DNA of 64,000 nucleotides from Lepeophtheirus salmonis (GCF_016086655.4 NC_052135.2:7158363-7222362); one strand, 5' to 3'; shown: positions 33,010 through 45,814, counted from the stretch's first letter. The notes: generated from the sequence alone by a model not told the origin. Numbers and translations: made by a program.

Positions 33010-33525
33010 AAATCACCTTCAGTCTCTATACAAGGCCTCAAGCGTGAGTAGGTGTTCACCACTCCTTCTCGATTCGACTCATAATTTTGTCTTTGGTGTT
33101 GCAAGAGGATCGGTTGGTTTGTTATTCTATCCCATCCCATACAAAAAAAAATCCATCAGATTCAGATCTGGCGAGTTTGGAGGCCAAGATGAAGTCGTCA
33201 AAATTGTCTTGGAGCCATTTGAGACTTTGTCTCGAGGTGTGGGAAGGAACCGAGTCCGTAAAAGTTCTCAAACTCCCTCCTAACCTCGTAAAATAACGTC
33301 TTGCTAAGTACCAGAGTTCAATTAATTGTGATGTTGTTACTCCTGGTTTTGGACTCCAAGGAGGACTCCGTGCCTTTTCAAAATATTTGGGACCACCAAT
33401 TTCCTTTTTTTCAGTAGCGGAATAGATAGCATGCTCATTCTGTATATATTTGAGCCAATATAGGCATAATTAATCCGATTCTTAATCATTTCACAATGGT
33501 TTGAAGCAAAAAAGTTTATGGCAAA
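33010..33525 (-). mobile_element. Tc1/mariner transposase relic
   Basis: Minus-strand fragments in different frames read WLQDNFDDFI, then LASKLARSESDGFFFVWDGI, where the usual SPDLNPLDYFVWG motif is degraded, and a tail with ATPKTKL. Many shifts and stops; no terminal repeats found. The plus-strand ORFs here are its shadow. Confidence 0.55.
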
Positions 33526-36500
33526 AATACCGAGCACCAGTAATTACACTATCGAAAATTACTTTTTTTTTTTTTTGTCTATAAACGACATATGATGAAG
33601 TAAGTAAAATTTGATCACCTAATTAAAAATTTGGCCTAATTTTTTTTAAGTAAACTCATGTCATTCAAAAAAAAGGCCATGATTTTTTATATAATTTTTG
33701 GCTATCATTATTATTTAAAGATTATTTTAAGCGCTTGGTGTTGAAGATAGAGATAAATTATCTTATAAATAATATATTTTCATTTCTTACGTTTAAAAAT
33801 TCTAAAACCGTTCTTTCATGTTCATACCTTGAATTATTTTTGCTTAAAGTTGCAAATTTGTGCCTTTTATTCCGAGACTCATAGCTTCAAGATGGACAAA
33901 GTGAGAAAGTTTAAAATATCTCATATTACAACTGAAAGTGTTAATTTAATTTTTTTAACCTCCTCAAACACACTCTATATTGTTGTCAAGTTAAGATAAG
34001 GCACCTCCAGTATTTGAACGAAATAACTCATTTTTGAATAGATCTTAAAAGAGAAGTCCATATATTAGAGTGGCATATCATGGTGTTACCTTGTTAATAC
34101 AAAAATACCATATGTATTGGGTTTTTAGCTGTCGATTACCTTTTCTCGCTTGATACGTCATGGCTAGCTCATAATTTATTCTTTTTGATAAATAAACAAA
34201 ATAATATGTTATTCTGTACTTATGCTCCGTTTCCAAAAGGGCAGGAATATGTTGATCCCTAGTAGTATATTTTAGTGATGTGTTGTTCGAGAACGTAACA
34301 GCTGTATTAGCCGGCTCTTTGAAGTAAACGACAGGAGCAGGTTCCCTCTTTAATCCGGATCCAGTTCAGAGTGTCTCTCCCCCGGATCGTCCGGGAAAAT
34401 TATGCAGCAGATGAGGGGCGTCCTCAGGTTTTTTTTGGGGGGGTGGAAGGGGACCTTGTTTTTCATATATATGCTGGACATAGCTCCATCCATGACCATA
34501 CATTATTATATCAATTTACTTTTGGAATACTAAAAATAGGTATCTGGTGCGTTATACAATGGCCTTTGAGATCTTATGACTACGGTCGACTTTGATGTTA
34601 ATCTGTCTCAAGATATGATGACTAAACTTTTTGAAAATATATACCTTGATTTAGCTCCAAAATATTAGGAATTGAGTCATTCTTAGCAGTAATATGTCAA
34701 AGGGATTCTGATGATGATCGTTGCAAGTCATATTATATTTAATTTAAACATTTCAAGTCGAAACGTGAATGTGACAAACAATAAATTATAACGATAATTA
34801 ATATTAAATAAAATGGCTGAAAGATAAAATACTACTTAGTTATTTTAATTTTGGTTTAAATTGTTCTGACAAAATTTCAATAATGATAAATAGTTTTAAA
34901 ATTTCGAATCTACATTTTATAGTTGATACACAAGGAACAAGAAGAAGACTATTTAACCAAATTTATCTGTAACCTTTTGAGGAGAGAGACTTGAGTAACC
35001 GACAATCATCCAGATTCTTCCCACTGACGATGATTTTACTTTGAGTCATCGTAAATATTTTTTCATGTCCTCCTTTCATCACCTTTAGAAAATGTTAATT
35101 AGATTTTTGCATCATATTGCTTTCCTGAAATTGATTTTCACAAATTCTGGGTGTCTTTCAAAGGCGACTCATTCAATAAAAAGTTATTTCCCAAATCTTT
35201 CTCCTTGAACGATCTTTCAGAAAATCCGGTAAATCACATTTTTACGTGAGTCAAAAATGGCAAACACACAGATCCAAGATTCATTGCGGGATTCAATCAC
35301 CAGTCACTATATTAATAGAGGTTTAGGAATTTTTAAAAATAAAAGTTTTATCTAATTACTATGAATGGGATTAAAAGGCAATATTTATATGAATATCATT
35401 TATATTTTTCCTATCAGCTCTGAAAACAATTCTTCTATTTAGCTTAAGCAGCAGTCGGTAAGGTACAACAATTTGAAAAGGAGGGGAGGCCTAATGTATG
35501 TTATTGACATATGTACATTCAATTTCAAGTTACCTTGATTATTTCTATTAAATTTTAGTAGTCATACACAAATGTATAAACAAATAATGTAAAGCTACGC
35601 TTTTAATAAAATATTAAATAAAATATTACAAAGCAATATTGTAATACAGTATTGAATATAATACGATGTTGGATTTTAATATTAAGGAATATATGTGTAT
35701 ATGTGATTCATTTTAAAAATTGTGAAGAAATAATATGCCAGTCTAGGTGTAGATAATGATGAATAGCAGTTGGTATGATTGACTTATTTGGATAACTACC
35801 ATATGATTTCAGGTCTTTTTTCTGTTTATTTTTTGGAAAAAAGGTTGCGTATTACAATAAAGGTAAAGACGTGACTTAGATTATAAATTTAAAAAGAGAT
35901 CAGATGAAAAAAAGGAAAAGCTACAAATAACAAATAGCTTAAAACATGCTTGACACTTTACACGTATGGGAACTTGTAGAAAAGTGGAGGAAAGACAGAG
36001 AGGAACATAAGTGTCAAATTAAATCCCTCAGTAGACTAGAATCCCGAATTTTACATGGTTGCTCATCAAAAAACAGTCTGCATTTGTGGAAAGGAATCCC
36101 TGGCAACAAAAAACCCCACTGAACTACCCCTGGCAAATAGGAGTTGATTTTGTGATAATCTGCTGCAATGATTCTCTTGAATGTCCTTATCTTCGAATAA
36201 AGTAATTATAATTACTTAGTACTTGATTTCATACCTCCATGAATAAAAAATTAATAGTATCTGCTTTAACATTTAGGTTGCAACTACAAAAAGTCTTGCA
36301 AGTCTTCCAAATCATATTGATACAATTCTATCAACAAAACTGAAGGAGAATAATAATGTTGATATGTTGAAAAGTATTTGTTAGTTTCCTATACAACAAA
36401 ATGTAATTTGAATGATCTATTCATTGGCTCATGTTCTGTCAAATACTGCATAAAATCCCTTAGTTCATAAATTCAATCAAGATTATTTGTACGTATGTGA

Positions 36501-38159
36501 GTCTTTTTGCAGCTTTTCCACCATAGTTGACATAGAGAATATGAAATAAAAAAATTGCTGTTGTATCTCTGCTTGAATTTATTTTACAGACATGAAATAA
36601 ATTTTTGAATTAATTATGCTTCAATAAATGTATACAAAAATTTAGAACATAATAAAAAGAAAGTGATTTATTGATGTTGAAGATTTTTTTTTTTTTTTTT
36701 TGAGGAAACTATATTTGATTTTGATAACTATAAAAACAAATATCTCTGAAATGAATGAATCATAAGAGTCTGCTCAAGAAATCTTGAGCGCCATCCCCAC
36801 TCAATTAAAAATGAGGGGCACTCATTTTTCGCTCGTATTGGAGTATTTGAAAACTCTTTATGATTGAAATTAAATGCTTGAAATTTTATAAATTGTTTAT
36901 TCCAAAAATGAAGAGAAATAGGGATAATAAAAAGTATTTTTTCAAAGTTTTCAGCTTTCAAACTCTGGTATCTAACCTTAAATAATTGACCACCTTTAAA
37001 AAATAATCTCTCAACGGTAGCTGAGGACAGCAGTGTATAAATCAGCAGCTAAAATATGTGCTTGATTAGATCTAACAGCAATTTTGCCAAATATACAAAT
37101 TCATATTACCACATGCAAATCAGATAATATTATGTGCTAATGGATAGTGGTTCTCAAATAGGGTCTCTTGAGGTAAGTTCAAATGTTCTGTACGATTTGT
37201 GACAACCATATATAATTTGCAATAGCTTATAATAATCCAAGTAATTGGCTTAATTAAATAAGTGAGCCAAGAGATTTTTATTTGTCTTTTCAAGTTCCTA
37301 GGGCAGAAAAAGTTTGGGAATCACTGTCTTAGGAGAATTATAGTAAAAGGTTTGTGCACTATCATTCAGTTAAACCTGGTAATTAGTTAGAGATTAAACA
37401 CAGGGTTCTCAAGTTTTTGAACTTAGTCTTGCGTGAGATTTTGAGATATTATGTCAGTATAATACATTAAAAAAATAAGGAAATTGTAATTTTGTCAGGA
37501 AAATTCGTTTACTACAAAAAAGAAAGATTTATCTTCCAACATAATCTCTACACACAAAGGAGATGGGAGTGTCTTTGAGGGAACTGATGTCTGAGTCTTC
37601 TTCGAGTAGACAGCTACATAAAAGGCAAACTCGTCCACCGAGGACAGGAGAAAGCCACAGATACAGCATAGAAAATTGATTCCAGTTTATCTTGAGATTT
37701 AACTTCAACTGCCTTTTCTTACAATCTTAATAATTATTCTTTAATTCTCAAATTTGTTGATGTTATCTCAAAAGACATAGAAAAAGTAAATTAAATTTAT
37801 ATACATGAGCGAAAATCCGAGCAATTACGTTGTAATCTAGGGGTATGATTTTAAAGACCTTTCTTTCAAAAATAGAAGATTTTGTGACACTTATAAAGGT
37901 TTTATTTGTTTATAAAATGAAATTTTTATCCAGTAATGATTTCCTAATAGAAAGAAACATGTGTCTTACTTGATGAATACTTGTCTTAGTTTCAAGTCTT
38001 TTTTTTTCTTGGAAGAAGAGGTTAGGAGATGCAATGAATATATGATCAAAATAAATTAACTATTCGATCTGCTATATTATTTTTGTATTCGTGAACAAAT
38101 TTTACACAGCTCAACTTTATCAAGATTATTAAAAAGTGGAAGTAGTAAGACAATTAGAC
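33526..38159. other. Intergenic, no gene recognised
   Basis: Long A+T-rich stretch with homopolymer runs (poly-T near 33,565 and 36,688) and a more G+C-rich patch at about 34,240-34,460 containing a run of G's. ORFs here have no family resemblance and A+T-driven composition. I see no terminal inverted repeats or RNA genes. Confidence 0.6.
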
Positions 38160-38720
38160 TTTATAAAGGTATTTATTTTACATAAGTAATTCAATCTCAA
38201 AGTGAACACCGTTGGTCTCCAGCATGGCCTTTATCTTAGGCCTGACGGCCTACTTCATGTATACCTTTGACATATCAACCGGAGCAGACATTTAGGACAT
38301 TCACATTGGAGCTGACATAGGCTTTCCTCTTGATGGCAACCCAGATTGCATAGTCAAGAGGGTTGCATTCTAGTTAGGACGGAGGCCACATTGACCAGGG
38401 ACATAAATTTGTCGAGTTTTTTTCACAGTAAGGCTTCCTCTAAAGATTCTTGTTGCTGTCCTTCAGTTTTTTCAATTTAGCAATGAGAACCCTCGAGCAG
38501 GGAACGATGCAGGAGATTTGTCTTAGCTTATTCCTGCGTCAAATTGCGCTGAAACACGATTTATTTTTACCTCCATGAAGTGACGGCTGGTGGCACGAGG
38601 GTGCTTTTACATAAAACATGGGGTGGGTGGTTGGTGAGCAAAGTGAGCGAACAGCTGGGGGAGTTGGGGATCGCTGTAAAACTTCCCAAATAAAATTTTG
38701 GATAATTGAATAATTTTAGG
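38160..38720 (-). mobile_element. Tc1/mariner transposase relic
   Basis: Minus-strand fragments include TYVPGQCGLRPN, where the SPDLNP motif is degraded, followed by LLTMQSGLPSRGKPMSAP and, in another frame, LDYAIWVAIKRKAYVSSNVN. The order (WPP-like motif, LDYAIW, C-terminal helices) is that of Tc1/mariner transposases. Strongly mutated; ends undefined. Confidence 0.55.
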
Positions 38721-39308
38721 GTCTTTTTGAGACCTATTGAGGGAGTGAAATCCTGAAATTTATAGTGGTTTTCGTATGATAATATGCAGTAGATTTATTA
38801 GTTTAATATTTGTTTAAATTTTAATTCCTATAAATTGAAATGCATATTTCCACAAATAAATTTTGTTTACTATTGTTATTTTGACAAGTTTGTTATATTA
38901 ATTTGAACAGTAACCTTTTAGTTCGGTTTCAAGATTTTAATATATAAATATAAGGAAAAATGATCTAATCTGATGTTTTGTGATTTAATAAAATATGATA
39001 TTCCAATAAAACAACCAGAACTTTCTTAAATATAAGGATAATTGAATGAAATTTACATGAATTACAGAGTAGAGTATTGTGCAAAAGATGATACTTTCAA
39101 ATTTTTACAATTAAATTGTATAATATGAAATTCGAGTACATGAAAATCTCCCCACGCTTGATAATTATTGAAAAAGAAAAAGAAATTGGTTAGAAATTAA
39201 GACAAAGTACTTTCATATTGCGCAGTAATAAAGATTGAAAATTCTACTGTCGGGTTGAAATTTATGTACTTTGCATTTGATTGGAAACTTTACAAGATAA
39301 AAAATGTA

Positions 39309-39625
39309 GGGTATCCTCTAAAAGTTTTCCCGCGTGTCATCCTTTCTCTTTCTATCTCGAAATGGAAGACAGGGACAGAGGATATTTGTATTTCAATCAT
39401 CGCAATTTTTTTATAATAAGGAAATAACTTCGGTACGAAGTGAAGAGGAGAAGGATCTCTACTTTTTCGAGTTATTCAGATAATTAGGATTTCGATAGGT
39501 CGCAAAATCCTTATTATTAAAAGGTTGCGAAAATTGAATTTCAACTATCCTCTGTCGCTGTTGCCAATTTCGAGATAAAAAGAGAAAGTATGACGTGAAG
39601 GCAAACTTATACAGGATACTTTAAA
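39309..39625. mobile_element. Foldback MITE with about 110-bp inverted arms
   Basis: The left arm (about 39,309-39,420) and the inverted right arm (about 39,515-39,625) share GTATCCT, TCATCCTTTCTCTTTCTATC/TCATACTTTCTCTTTTTATC, CTCGAAAT, GACAGAGGATA and TTCAAT. The arms flank about 95 bases of unrelated sequence. No ORF; probably mobilised in trans. Confidence 0.8.
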
Positions 39626-41802
39626 TCAAGACTACTAAAAACAAATGGAAGTGCGTCTTAAAACCCGGCTCACTTTTGTTCCACATGATGAGGCTGACAC
39701 ATTCCCCCTTTGTTTTATAAATTATAATAAAGGAAAACGTGGGTCACAAAAGTTAACTAACTTGTTTTGTCATTGCTTAATTAATAATGTTGTACATGAG
39801 TTCTGCTCCTGGATATAAACAGAGCTATGACGGCATTACAAAGGATCCGGACGTGAGCTTTCACAAATCCCCTTATAAAAGACTCCAAAAACCTACCAAA
39901 ATGGTCATGCCAACAGATACGATTAACAGTTAATTAATAACTAGACACCAACGGGCAACCTCGAATTCAAGACTGCATTTTAAAGTGACTGATTTTGTCA
40001 CTGAATCTTTAGATCAATCCCGTAATAAAGGAAAATCACTTCAACGAAGGTAAGCATTTCTTCCCAATGCTATGAAATTGCTTCATCTTTGCAAACCTCT
40101 GAGACGGCTCTTTCTTTGCTTAATTTCCTTTCGAATATTTTTAGAAGCACTGTCTTATGCTCTTCAAATGTAAGTACAAGAATTTATAGTTAAGAAGTAT
40201 TCCTTTCAGATGTCTTCCCCTGTAATTTTAGTAATCAATAATAATTATCAATGATATATTCACAGGCGATTGAAAGATGATGCCATCCCATCAAAGTGGC
40301 AGAATCTGGCAAGCTATCTCTCATTAATATGACATTGTAGGTCATTTTAGACTATTGTGGAAAATCTCCTAACTATAAAGCTTTTTCCAGGATCTTCAAT
40401 AACAAGAGAAATAGTATTTTATATTGGCGGATATATATCACAATCATTGTTAATACTCCAACGGAAAGAAAAGTCAAACTTTAAAACGGTTGTACGATTT
40501 ACGATATCAGAAATGGCTTGTAGTTACCAAGAAATAGTTTGCAGTGTGCATCAATTGATGAAATCTGCCTCTGAAATAATAAAATGATTCTAGTTATTGC
40601 AAGAAAAAAAAAACAATTTTTAGTGAGTTCTTCATCGTCTTATCAATTGTATTGCCCATACCAGGAAAAATAATTAGTGAATATACATAATTGTACATGG
40701 TAATATGCTAGCATATATAGCTTGGGTATTTTGAATATTTTTAACCATTATTCTGTAAATAAATTCCCGGATTCCATTTGTGATGACTTTAAAAAAAAAA
40801 GATAACTTATAAAGGTCGTGATAATAATAAAGTCAAACTACAATTTGTTATCAAAGTTTATTCATAAATTCAATTTACTTTTCACTCCCTAAAATAATGT
40901 ACAATTTATTTCGATGTATGTATAATGAAATAAGATATAAGACTTTTTTTTTCAGAATGGTGAATTTCTTTATTTGAACTAATTTGACATTGATTGATTT
41001 TACGCTTTACATTATGTATGTACAATAGCACTGTAATTGAATTGAGACGTTGTAGTAGAGCCCTTGAGGATTCCAAGAAAAACTTTCAGAAAAAATGAGT
41101 AATGTATTATCACAGATCTTTGTTCGACGAATTGTTTTTATTTTCTAATATATACATTGTAGCAGTTTGTTCTTCAACTTTCCATAATTTCGATAATGGA
41201 TACTGCGGAGACGTTGTAATATAGTCTTAAAATCACCTGTACAAACGTGAATTGTTCTACAAGGTCATCTTTAGGTCGCACATCTCGATAAAACTATGGA
41301 AAAAGACAAAAACATTTTACTTTTTAAATATAGTTACTATGAAGATATTATTCGTTATTTTACAAAAAAATAATTTTGATAGATATTTTTCTAACCTAAA
41401 AAAAGTTAATTTTAATTTTTTTTTCTTATAAAATTGTTTTACGAAAAAAATTAGAGAAATAAGTAAGGAAGATTGGATAATTTGCGTATAAAATAAAATA
41501 ATGTGTATGATAATTAATAATTGGAAAATAATAATTAACCCATTAAGACCAAAGTTTTAACATTTTTTCTGAATTTGAACAGCTCCTTATTTTTAAATGA
41601 AATTTTTTTTAAATAGAAAATTAATTGTAAGTCTCAAAATATACACATATTTTATCTGACTATTCCTTAACAATAATTATTAAGGTGTAAAAAGGTATGT
41701 CTAAAAATTTTACCGAAAAGACTCTTTCAATTGTTGTGCAAATAAGAATAAATTTGATAAAACCTCCGTCAGTTCGAAATGATATTTTTTAAATAGTAGA
41801 CA
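39626..41802. other. Intergenic, one weak ORF
   Basis: A plus-strand ORF at 40,357-40,587 (ENLLTIKLFPGSSITREIVF, then YIGGYISQSLL) faintly recalls the tail of P-element/THAP-type transposases, where a Y.AGY segment is conserved, but the support is too thin for a call. Otherwise A+T-rich with nothing recognised. Confidence 0.5.
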
Positions 41803-41840
41803 TGAACTAAGTCTACTGTACTAATGTCATATTTTATTGA

Positions 41841-41896
41841 AAGCGTAGCTATACATTTGTAATTCTGTTCTATCCTAGCTATTTTAGAAACAGATA
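41841..41896 (+). repeat. Left inverted end of the DIRS-like element
   Basis: AGCGTAGCTATACATTTGTA followed by TTCTGTTCTATCCTAGC and TTTTAGAAACAGA is repeated in inverse orientation at 44,492-44,549 with few changes. Additional partial copies lie at about 42,025-42,055 (inverted) and 42,087-42,119 (direct). Confidence 0.85.
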
Positions 41897-44110
41897 CCAA
41901 AACTTTACAATAAGAATCTGGTCACCCATCTATGACCTGTGTTCCTTCTCTTACATCATCCTCTTTTTGCTGATTGCTCTAACTTCAACTAAGTAAAAGG
42001 GATGGCGGGAGGGACTATTGACAAATGTATGGCTACGCCTTTAATAATATGACATGAATACAATACTTAATTCATGTCTACTATTTTATGTCATAGCGTA
42101 GCTATACATTTGTAATCCTACAAAGTTGTTTTACTCCAAACCAGTTGGAATGAAGGAACACAAATTAAATCCCAATTATTATTTACTTTACTAAATATCC
42201 ATTTGCAGTACTTCGTAAACTTCGAATTTTAATACCGGCCTGTAATGAATACAATAATAGTTTATCAATATTAAATTAACTATTTCCTTATGGGAACATT
42301 ATAAAACCGATGAAAAGCTCGTGATTCCTACCACTAAAAACCTTGCTTAATAACTTCCTCAACTGAACTGTCATTAGTACTTTTTAAACCTACAACATCC
42401 CCTCTTAAGTTATGAGCTTTAAAAACTTTAATATTAATACCTTTCATTTGCACGATCTCTTAGCCATTTATTAGCAGTCTGAGTTGTGAAGGGGTGGCAA
42501 TTTCCCTCAAAGTCACAAGCTATTTATCTTTGAATTCTAGTCTGATTACATATTCAATTATATGTCTGACTGGATCCAGTCTCTTCTCTGAGAAAAACTT
42601 GCTAAATTAATTCCACTTCTAATATGGCCTAAATTTAAACTTTTATAGCCACAACAAGGGAAAGGGAAATAGAAAATCGCTATCTATTCTTTAGCTCGAA
42701 CTTAATAAAGTTAAGGAGCTAGCTCTAGCTATACTTGCCAAAACTTTTAAAATAAGGGTATTTTTTGCCAGTATTTCATATGGTAAAACTATCTAGACAT
42801 CCTGAACCTCTATACTTATTAAGGATCATTTTAACATTCTACTTATCTTGATATTTAAGTAATGGAGGATTTACATTGCATGAACCTCACAAGAATCTAC
42901 CCAACAACTTATCTGACGATAACACCTCCGACCTTAATTAATTCTTTACTAAAGCCACTTTTCTTGTTGCAAGGGTGTTATTGGAAAACGTGAGATGTGA
43001 TGCTTAGTAATTAATTACGACGTTCTCTCACATGTTAAAGGGAGATAAACCCTCTCCTAAATAAAACTGATAAGAATGTTTAAAACCCCGATGTGTAAGT
43101 CCTCGTGGTTGAGGATCGAATATTAGAAAAAATGATATTAAAAGCCTTAGAATCGAAACCTTGATTTAATAAAGGTCCCTCTAAATCAACCATGCTAATA
43201 TAATTCCTATTTGTGCGAGGTTCTTAGTGTCTAGGCACGAGAGAATTCTCCTCGCTGCCCTCAATCATACTGACTCCCTCAATACCTCCTGCACTGTGTG
43301 AACCATTTTGTCCCTGTTCATTAGGGGGTTATCAGAATTGCTGGGGAGTAATTTTGTTTTTCCCATCTGCTTGTAACTCTCGGAAGCATTGGAACTGGAG
43401 GGAAGAAGTTAATCTTTTTCTTCCACATAATGAAATACGCATTTAAGGCCTGTGCTTGATCGTCTCTCATCAAAGATACGTTATTTGACTTTGCGTGGAA
43501 ATCTCTTGAGAAGAAGAAATCCACCTCGGATTGGAACAATGGGAGGTTATTTGGTTAAATAATTCTTCTTTCAATCCGAACTCCCAAGTGTGAAGAGACT
43601 GCATTGATAAAAAGTCCGCTTGCGTGTTCTTTTTTGAAAGGAATCCAGACAAAATCTGCCCCAAATCATCTTTTCCTCAAACGCTTCCATGTTCTTAATG
43701 CAATATCGTTTAGACATTTCACCTTGGCATCACCCTTCTTTAAAAAGAGTAGTTGTATTATCCACATGAACTAATATCTATGAGTGATATGAAATCGAAA
43801 TAACACTTTCTCTACAGATTACATTCTGAGCTCGTTAATATGAAGACCTCGATCATTCCCTGTCCACCAACTCTGTTCAAAGGAGCTGTATGATAATGAA
43901 ATGCCATAACCTGGTAAGGAAGCATCCGTCAAAACTTCCAGCGTTGGATTAGATTTTTCACACTGATGAACAGGCTATTCTTAGTTCTTCCCACTTGAAT
44001 TTCTGGATTGAAAGGGTCATCAAAATTTCCTTTTTTTTTTATTTAGCTGAAGGTTTGTCTGAAAGAGTGGGGGTAGCCTAAAGCTGGTCTCACACTCCCA
44101 ATTTACCCAG

Positions 44111-44424
44111 TTATTTGTTGAAGCTCTCGGAACTACAACCATCTCCTTTAGTGAAATTTAGCAACAAGATCTCGGATCTTTTGTGAAGTAATTTGTTGAA
44201 TGTCTCAGACCAACAAACCTTGCCTTTGGCGTAATTTAGCAACAAGATCTTGGATCTTGTTGCTAAATTATTTGTTGAAGGTCCTGGACCGACAACCATC
44301 GCCTTAGGAGGAATTAAGTAGCAAGATCTCAGATCTTTCGCACAGTTATTTGTTGAAGTTCTCGGAACTTCAACCTTCTCCGGTGGAGGAATTTAGCAGC
44401 AAGATCATGGATCTATTACGCTTT
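44111..44424 (-). repeat. Four tandem 78-79-bp repeats within the DIRS-like element
   Basis: Units start at 44,111, 44,189, 44,268 and 44,346, each opening with T(T/A)ATTTGTTGAA and ending with AGCAACAAGATC or a close variant. Spacing is 78, 79 and 78 bases, nearly a multiple of three, and the minus strand is open across much of it (for example EILLLNFTKGDGCSSESFNK), so it may be a repeat in the 5' ORF of the element. Confidence 0.85.
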
Positions 44425-44491
44425 TTCCTCAAGAAGGGTAAGAGTCATAGACACATAGTACCATAACAACCCAAGATGAATAAGCTGTGGA

Positions 44492-44549
44492 GTCTGTTTC
44501 TAAAATAGCTAGGATAGAACGGAATTACAAATGTATAGGTACGCTATGA
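44492..44549 (-). repeat. Right inverted end of the DIRS-like element
   Basis: Inverse copy of 41,841-41,896, differing at a few bases. Its position upstream of the RNase H remnant on the minus strand makes it the 5' end of the element. Confidence 0.85.
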
Positions 44550-44575
44550 CATAAAAAATTTGATTTTCAAGTCTT

Positions 44576-45020
44576 GCATTTTTTAACTTGCTCTTATAAA
44601 TATAACGACATATTTAAAGTACTTCATATCTAAAAAGAAAAAAGTATTATCCCGATCATCATAAGCGTACTTTGCAAAAAAAAAAAAAAAAGGTACAAAT
44701 AAGTGACATATTCATGGAAATATTACATGTTTAAATAATATAAATAGCCATGTAGAAAAATCTACACTTCGGTCTTAATGTGTGGTTTATTTAAATCTTT
44801 TTTGACGAATTATAGAACTTCAATCTCCTTCCAAACATTGCATTGGGTTTCATTTATAGCAGGGCTTTACAGAGAAACAAAATTTCATATAGGTTATTTT
44901 CTTACCATAAAACACCTTTTTCGAACCAACTGTAATCGAAATTCAAAAAAGTTGGAAAACAAACCGCTCTAATGTGCACATTTATGAACGAAATTCAAAA
45001 TGAGTAGTTGTCGGGGTCCT
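44576..45020. other. Short intergenic stretch, likely 3'UTR of the adjacent minus-strand gene
   Basis: Contains an A-run at about 44,676-44,691 and an AATAAA on the minus strand at 44,786-44,791, about 230 bases downstream of the stop of the 45.0-kb exon. No other feature. Confidence 0.45.
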
Positions 45021-45401
45021 CTATTCAAGGTTATCTACCATGCTCGTACCTCTCGGATGAGCCTCCTCATTTTTACCACAAATAATAACTCCATTGAAGA
45101 GTCTCTCCATTCCACATCGAATATCCTTTTCAAGATGAACCGTAAATAGGGGTATGAGAATAATAAAGAGGAATCCCACCGTGTATTTGACGATGAGAAA
45201 CGTAAAGTAATTCTCTGTGAAGTAGGCCTCTGATAAAAACATGTGGATAGGATATGTAAAGAGGAAAATGAAGGAAAAGACAGAGATGAGGAGCCAACCA
45301 GGTCCTTTTTGACTAAAGTCTGTCCGCTGTGTCTCTTCGTTTCCGGTGTCAAAATGAGTGCAAGATTTGCAAATAAAGCGTCCAATGAGAGCAAAAATAC
45401 C
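45021..45401 (-). CDS. Last exon of a multipass membrane protein, possibly a class A GPCR
   Basis: After an acceptor (TTTTTCTCTTTGTAG) 126 codons run to a TAG. A polar loop with CKSCTHFDTGNEETQ precedes two hydrophobic helices, WLLISVFSFIFLFTYPIHMF and YFTFLIVKYTVGFLFIILIP, a short extracellular-looking loop between them, and a basic amphipathic stretch EKDIRCGMERLF followed by a hydrophilic tail. The arrangement suits TM6, TM7, helix 8 and tail of a receptor, but the NPxxY motif is absent, so the assignment is tentative. Upstream exons were not found. Confidence 0.5.
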   Translation of the reverse strand, partial: GIFALIGRFICKSCTHFDTGNEETQRTDFSQKGPGWLLISVFSFIFLFTYPIHMFLSEAYFTENYFTFLIVKYTVGFLFIILIPLFTVHLEKDIRCGMERLFNGVIICGKNEEAHPRGTSMVDNLE

Positions 45402-45814
45402 CTACAAAGAGAAAAAGGGGATCATAAATAGGAATCTAGATTTGCATTTTATATATTTTTTAAATATACATGTTCCAATAAATCATACACTCAAAAAAAA
45501 AACTAGACTAAAAAATTATCATTTTTTGGTGTATAACATGACATTAAAATAAAATTTATCTATGTCTCCTACTAAATAAATAAAAAACATTTAAAATTTA
45601 TGAAGGGTAATATTGAAGAGCATATAAAGTTTAAATAATTAAAACAAATAATTAAAATAATAAATATAATTTAGGCTCTTAAAGAATGATTTTTTTACAA
45701 AAAAAAAAAAGGAAAAAAGAAAAAAACCTTTTTCTGTGCATTGATGGCGTTTTATATCAACTCTTAATTTCTTCCTCTACTTCACTATCTAAATTTCCTA
45801 ATTTGTATCAATTA
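45402..45814. other. Intron or intergenic sequence, nothing recognised
   Basis: A+T-rich DNA with an A-run near 45,700, lying between the membrane-protein exon and a mariner-type insertion. Possibly intronic to the minus-strand gene that ends at 45,021. Confidence 0.5.

Larger units (their letters stand above)
41803..44575 (-). mobile_element. Degenerate DIRS-like tyrosine-recombinase retroelement
   Basis: On the minus strand an RNase H-like domain (LTDASLPGYGISLS, WWTGNDRGLHINEL, then a KKNTQADFLSMQSL segment) is followed by SEVDFFFSRDFHAKSNNVSL and ALNAYFIMWKKKINFFPPVP, and then by a tyrosine recombinase-like region (SSTTRTYTSGF, LLGRFLKGCFNVNPPLPKYQ, ILKVLASIARASSLT). This RNase H to recombinase order is diagnostic of DIRS elements, which integrate through a tyrosine recombinase. 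The ends are inverted (41,841-41,896 against 44,492-44,549), also typical. Reverse transcriptase is not visible and many stops exist, so the copy is dead and internally deleted. Confidence 0.8.

Noticed and set aside
40357..40587. Possible P-element/THAP-type transposase fragment
   Set aside because: Only one short segment (FYIGGYIS) is suggestive; no catalytic motif or terminal repeat supports it.
45035..45394. 119-codon minus-strand ORF with an ATG, overlapping the membrane-protein exon
   Set aside because: The competing frame begins at a clean splice acceptor, gives two transmembrane helices and a polar tail, and fits a terminal exon better; the 119-codon frame is Ser/Arg-rich shadow sequence.
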